Origin: an uncultured Duodenibacillus sp.
GTDB lineage: Bacteria; Pseudomonadota; Gammaproteobacteria; Burkholderiales; Burkholderiaceae_F
Assembly: GCA_944390715.1 (NCBI GenBank)
Contig: CALXQS010000004.1
Location: forward strand, 1 to 64,000
Direction: 5' to 3'
Length of the DNA stretch: 64,000 bases
The notes under the pieces are model-generated. The model had not been told where the DNA came from and searched no databases. It saw only the letters and a program-made list of their open reading frames with translations. Positions 62,867 through 64,000 of the stretch are shown here, piece after piece (position 1 is the stretch's first letter; the number at the start of each line of letters is the position of its first letter). The position numbers and the translations under genes were made by a program.

Positions 62867-63194
62867 TTTTTTCGGCCTTTTTGTTTGTCATTATCGTGCC
62901 GCCCAGAAAGCAGCTTTGCCAAGCAGTGTAGACCAAATCGCTTCAGCAGACATCAGCATCGGCGTTAGTGTTATGGCAACGTGATTCTGACACCCTAAGT
63001 GGCAAAGTGGCGCGCACCCAGTAGAAAGGGTAATTTTTTCTAGCAAGTTACCAGTAAGACTTCTGGCAAGCAGAGCTTTTCAAACGGAAATGAGCTGTTA
63101 AAGCTAGCTATTTCTCGAGTGCAGACTTATCCATAGACGACCGGCCGCTCATCCTATTTAATGGGCTGTAGGCCGGTCGGCGCGTGGATAAGTC
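62867..63194. other. noncoding stretch with a large stem-loop
   Basis: No gene found. Positions 63033-63038 are a T-run after a weak accc/gggt hairpin. The main feature is the stem-loop at 63124-63194, listed separately. Base composition changes from GC-rich coding sequence to AT-richer here, suggesting a boundary or an inserted repeat. Confidence 0.45.
63124..63194. repeat. 71-nt stem-loop with DnaA-box-like arms
   Basis: Outer arms gacttatcca (63124-63133) and tggataagtc (63185-63194) pair over 10 bp; inner arms cgaccggcc (63138-63146) and ggccggtcg (63171-63179) over 9 bp; gctcat (63147-63152) and atgggc (63161-63166) pair inside. ttatccata and, on the opposite strand, ttatccacg each differ from the DnaA box TTATCCACA at one base. 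It could be a structured RNA, a terminator-like element, a DnaA-binding site or the end of a mobile element. Confidence 0.6.
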
Positions 63195-63521
63195 GTGTTC
63201 CGGGGGGAGTTTTATTGGGTCGGCTCCGCCCGGGCCCCTCCATCTCTGCCCCTCCACCGGCATGGGTATGGCATACTGAATCCCCTAAAGAAAAAGGCAG
63301 TCAACTTGACTGCCCCTGATCAACCACCCCAGACACAAAAATCGAGACACTCCCAGGAAGACGATGAGCTGCGGTGGGAAGAAGAGGACGTTTTCTCAGA
63401 TTCGATGTTCTACAGCTTCTGGTTCTACACCAAAGAAGTTTTGGAAGACACTCTTAATGGCTTGGGTGAGGTTCCCCAGGAATCTGCCGAGTCGATCAGC
63501 TCTCTGAAGGAACTCCTATGA
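63195..63521 (+). CDS. small unknown protein, start uncertain
   Basis: Frame of up to 108 residues from GTG 63195. The C-terminal part is protein-like: DDELRWEEEDVFSDSMFYSFWFYTKEVLEDTL-type acidic, aromatic-rich sequence; the first 35 residues (SARAPPSLPLHRHGYG) are doubtful, and a hairpin with a leftward T-run lies inside it. The true start may be TTG 63306 or further on. The stop overlaps the ATG of the lipoprotein gene (ATGA), which strongly supports translation of the 3' half. I do not recognise it. Confidence 0.5.
   Translation: MFRGEFYWVGSARAPPSLPLHRHGYGILNPLKKKAVNLTAPDQPPQTQKSRHSQEDDELRWEEEDVFSDSMFYSFWFYTKEVLEDTLNGLGEVPQESAESISSLKELL
63290..63316 (-). terminator. leftward intrinsic terminator
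   Basis: On the - strand, ggcagtcaa/ttgactgcc (minimum loop aagtt when not fully closed) is followed by tttttcttt. It would stop transcription arriving from the right. No leftward gene is visible within the window, so its source is unclear. Confidence 0.6.
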
Positions 63522-63880
63522 CAACTCGCGCAGCATTCCTTGTTATGGCTCTCATGCTTTCCGGATGCTCAGCATCTGGACCAGTAACCCCTTATTTGTA
63601 CGACAACGGGCCGGACTATCTTTCAGAAGGTCTGATGCGAGTTCAAGACTCAAGCGGCAAGATTGGCTATGCAGATGAAAAAGGGAAAATCGTAATCCCA
63701 CCACAGTTTGCTTTCGGCTATCCCTTCAAAAACGGTCAAGCCAAAGTCACGATGCAGGGACATGAAGAAGCTGTTGCCGGATCTGATGGAGAAATCCATG
63801 TCTGGCAAAGTGAAAAATGGTTCTGCATTGATCGCTTTGGTCAATGTGTGGATTGTATCGACAACCCGCTGAATCCCTAG
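63518..63880 (+). CDS. WG-repeat lipoprotein
   Basis: A 120-residue lipoprotein: signal residues 4-16, lipobox LSGC with Cys17, then a WG-type beta-repeat reading LMRVQDSSGKIGYADEKGKIVIPPQFAFGYPFKNGQAKVTMQG (shown here only in pieces: SGKIGYADEKGKIVIPPQF). WG repeats are common in phage-defence, effector and surface proteins, and give no function on their own. Four cysteines near the end (FCIDRFGQCVDCID) may form disulfides. Translationally coupled to the preceding small gene. Confidence 0.8.
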   Translation: MTTRAAFLVMALMLSGCSASGPVTPYLYDNGPDYLSEGLMRVQDSSGKIGYADEKGKIVIPPQFAFGYPFKNGQAKVTMQGHEEAVAGSDGEIHVWQSEKWFCIDRFGQCVDCIDNPLNP

Positions 63881-64000
63881 TCTGTGCATTCATCGCGTCG
63901 CTGATCCGGGAACTCGGATGTCTGTCCTGGGTGTCACAAGTTATGCGAAGAACATTTGATGCTTTACGGTCTTGCTCGACCAGAACGACAGAGGCCATCG
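63881..64000. other. right-edge sequence without assignable gene
   Basis: No feature could be supported. A gggtgtca octamer at 63929-63936 is the inverse of tgacaccc at 62988-62995, but matches of this size are expected by chance. Confidence 0.3.

Noticed and set aside
62988..63936. tgacaccc (62988-62995) and gggtgtca (63929-63936) as ends of a small mobile element enclosing the WG lipoprotein pair
   Set aside because: Eight-base inverted matches within 1 kb are expected several times by chance, no target-site duplication was seen and no transposase is present.

Overview
The window reads as chromosome of a fairly GC-rich betaproteobacterium. The gene order lpxK - Trm112 - kdsB - adk, an EF-P with Arg32 next to its rhamnosyltransferase EarP, an AsmA-like YhdP beside glnE, and several FAD flavoproteins of the fumarate-reductase type (one with a Tat signal) together suggest Burkholderiales, most likely a Sutterella-like, gut-associated genus. 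The family-level placement is inference from gene content only; no 16S gene is present.

Layout. 1-12900: an aldo/keto reductase, a long RluA-type pseudouridine synthase, the lipid A/KDO operon (lpxK, Trm112-like, kdsB), adk, a potassium-independent proton pyrophosphatase, an unrecognised lipoprotein, folD and oligopeptidase A. 13000-30200: a YczE/YitT-type membrane protein, beta carbonic anhydrase, an M20 amidohydrolase, glnE, yhdP, pgsA/uvrC (overlapping), earP-efp and uvrD. 30450-41040: leuS, a leftward molybdenum-cofactor operon (mobB-moeA-moaD-moaE) that runs into crcB and a DUF1311 protein, then lptE, holA, proA and an RlmL-type methyltransferase.

41100-42200 is a tRNA-Glu(CTC) that was the target of an integrating element. 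A 13-bp piece of the tRNA 3' end recurs 908 bp downstream, and between the copies lies only the first half of a P4-type integrase, cut at its catalytic-arginine motif.

42250-62900 is the accessory metabolic half: a split UxaA/SuyAB-type dehydratase, a two-component system divergent from exported cupin, carboxymuconolactone-decarboxylase-like and flavodoxin-like proteins, a metallo-beta-lactamase-fold enzyme, queH, a LOG protein, an HxlR regulator, a sulfonate/nitrate-type ABC transporter, two divergent FAD flavoproteins, and metNIQ with an M20 hydrolase, followed by a threonine-aldolase-like enzyme. A 15-bp palindrome (TTTGCAAATTGCAAA) occurs exactly twice and once with two mismatches, always just upstream of genes in this half. 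It ties the exported cupin operon, the queH/LOG divergon and the Tat flavoprotein together as a candidate regulon.

62900-64000 is poor in genes: a 71-nt near-continuous stem-loop with DnaA-box-like arms, a leftward terminator, and a two-gene unit of a small unknown protein and a WG-repeat lipoprotein.
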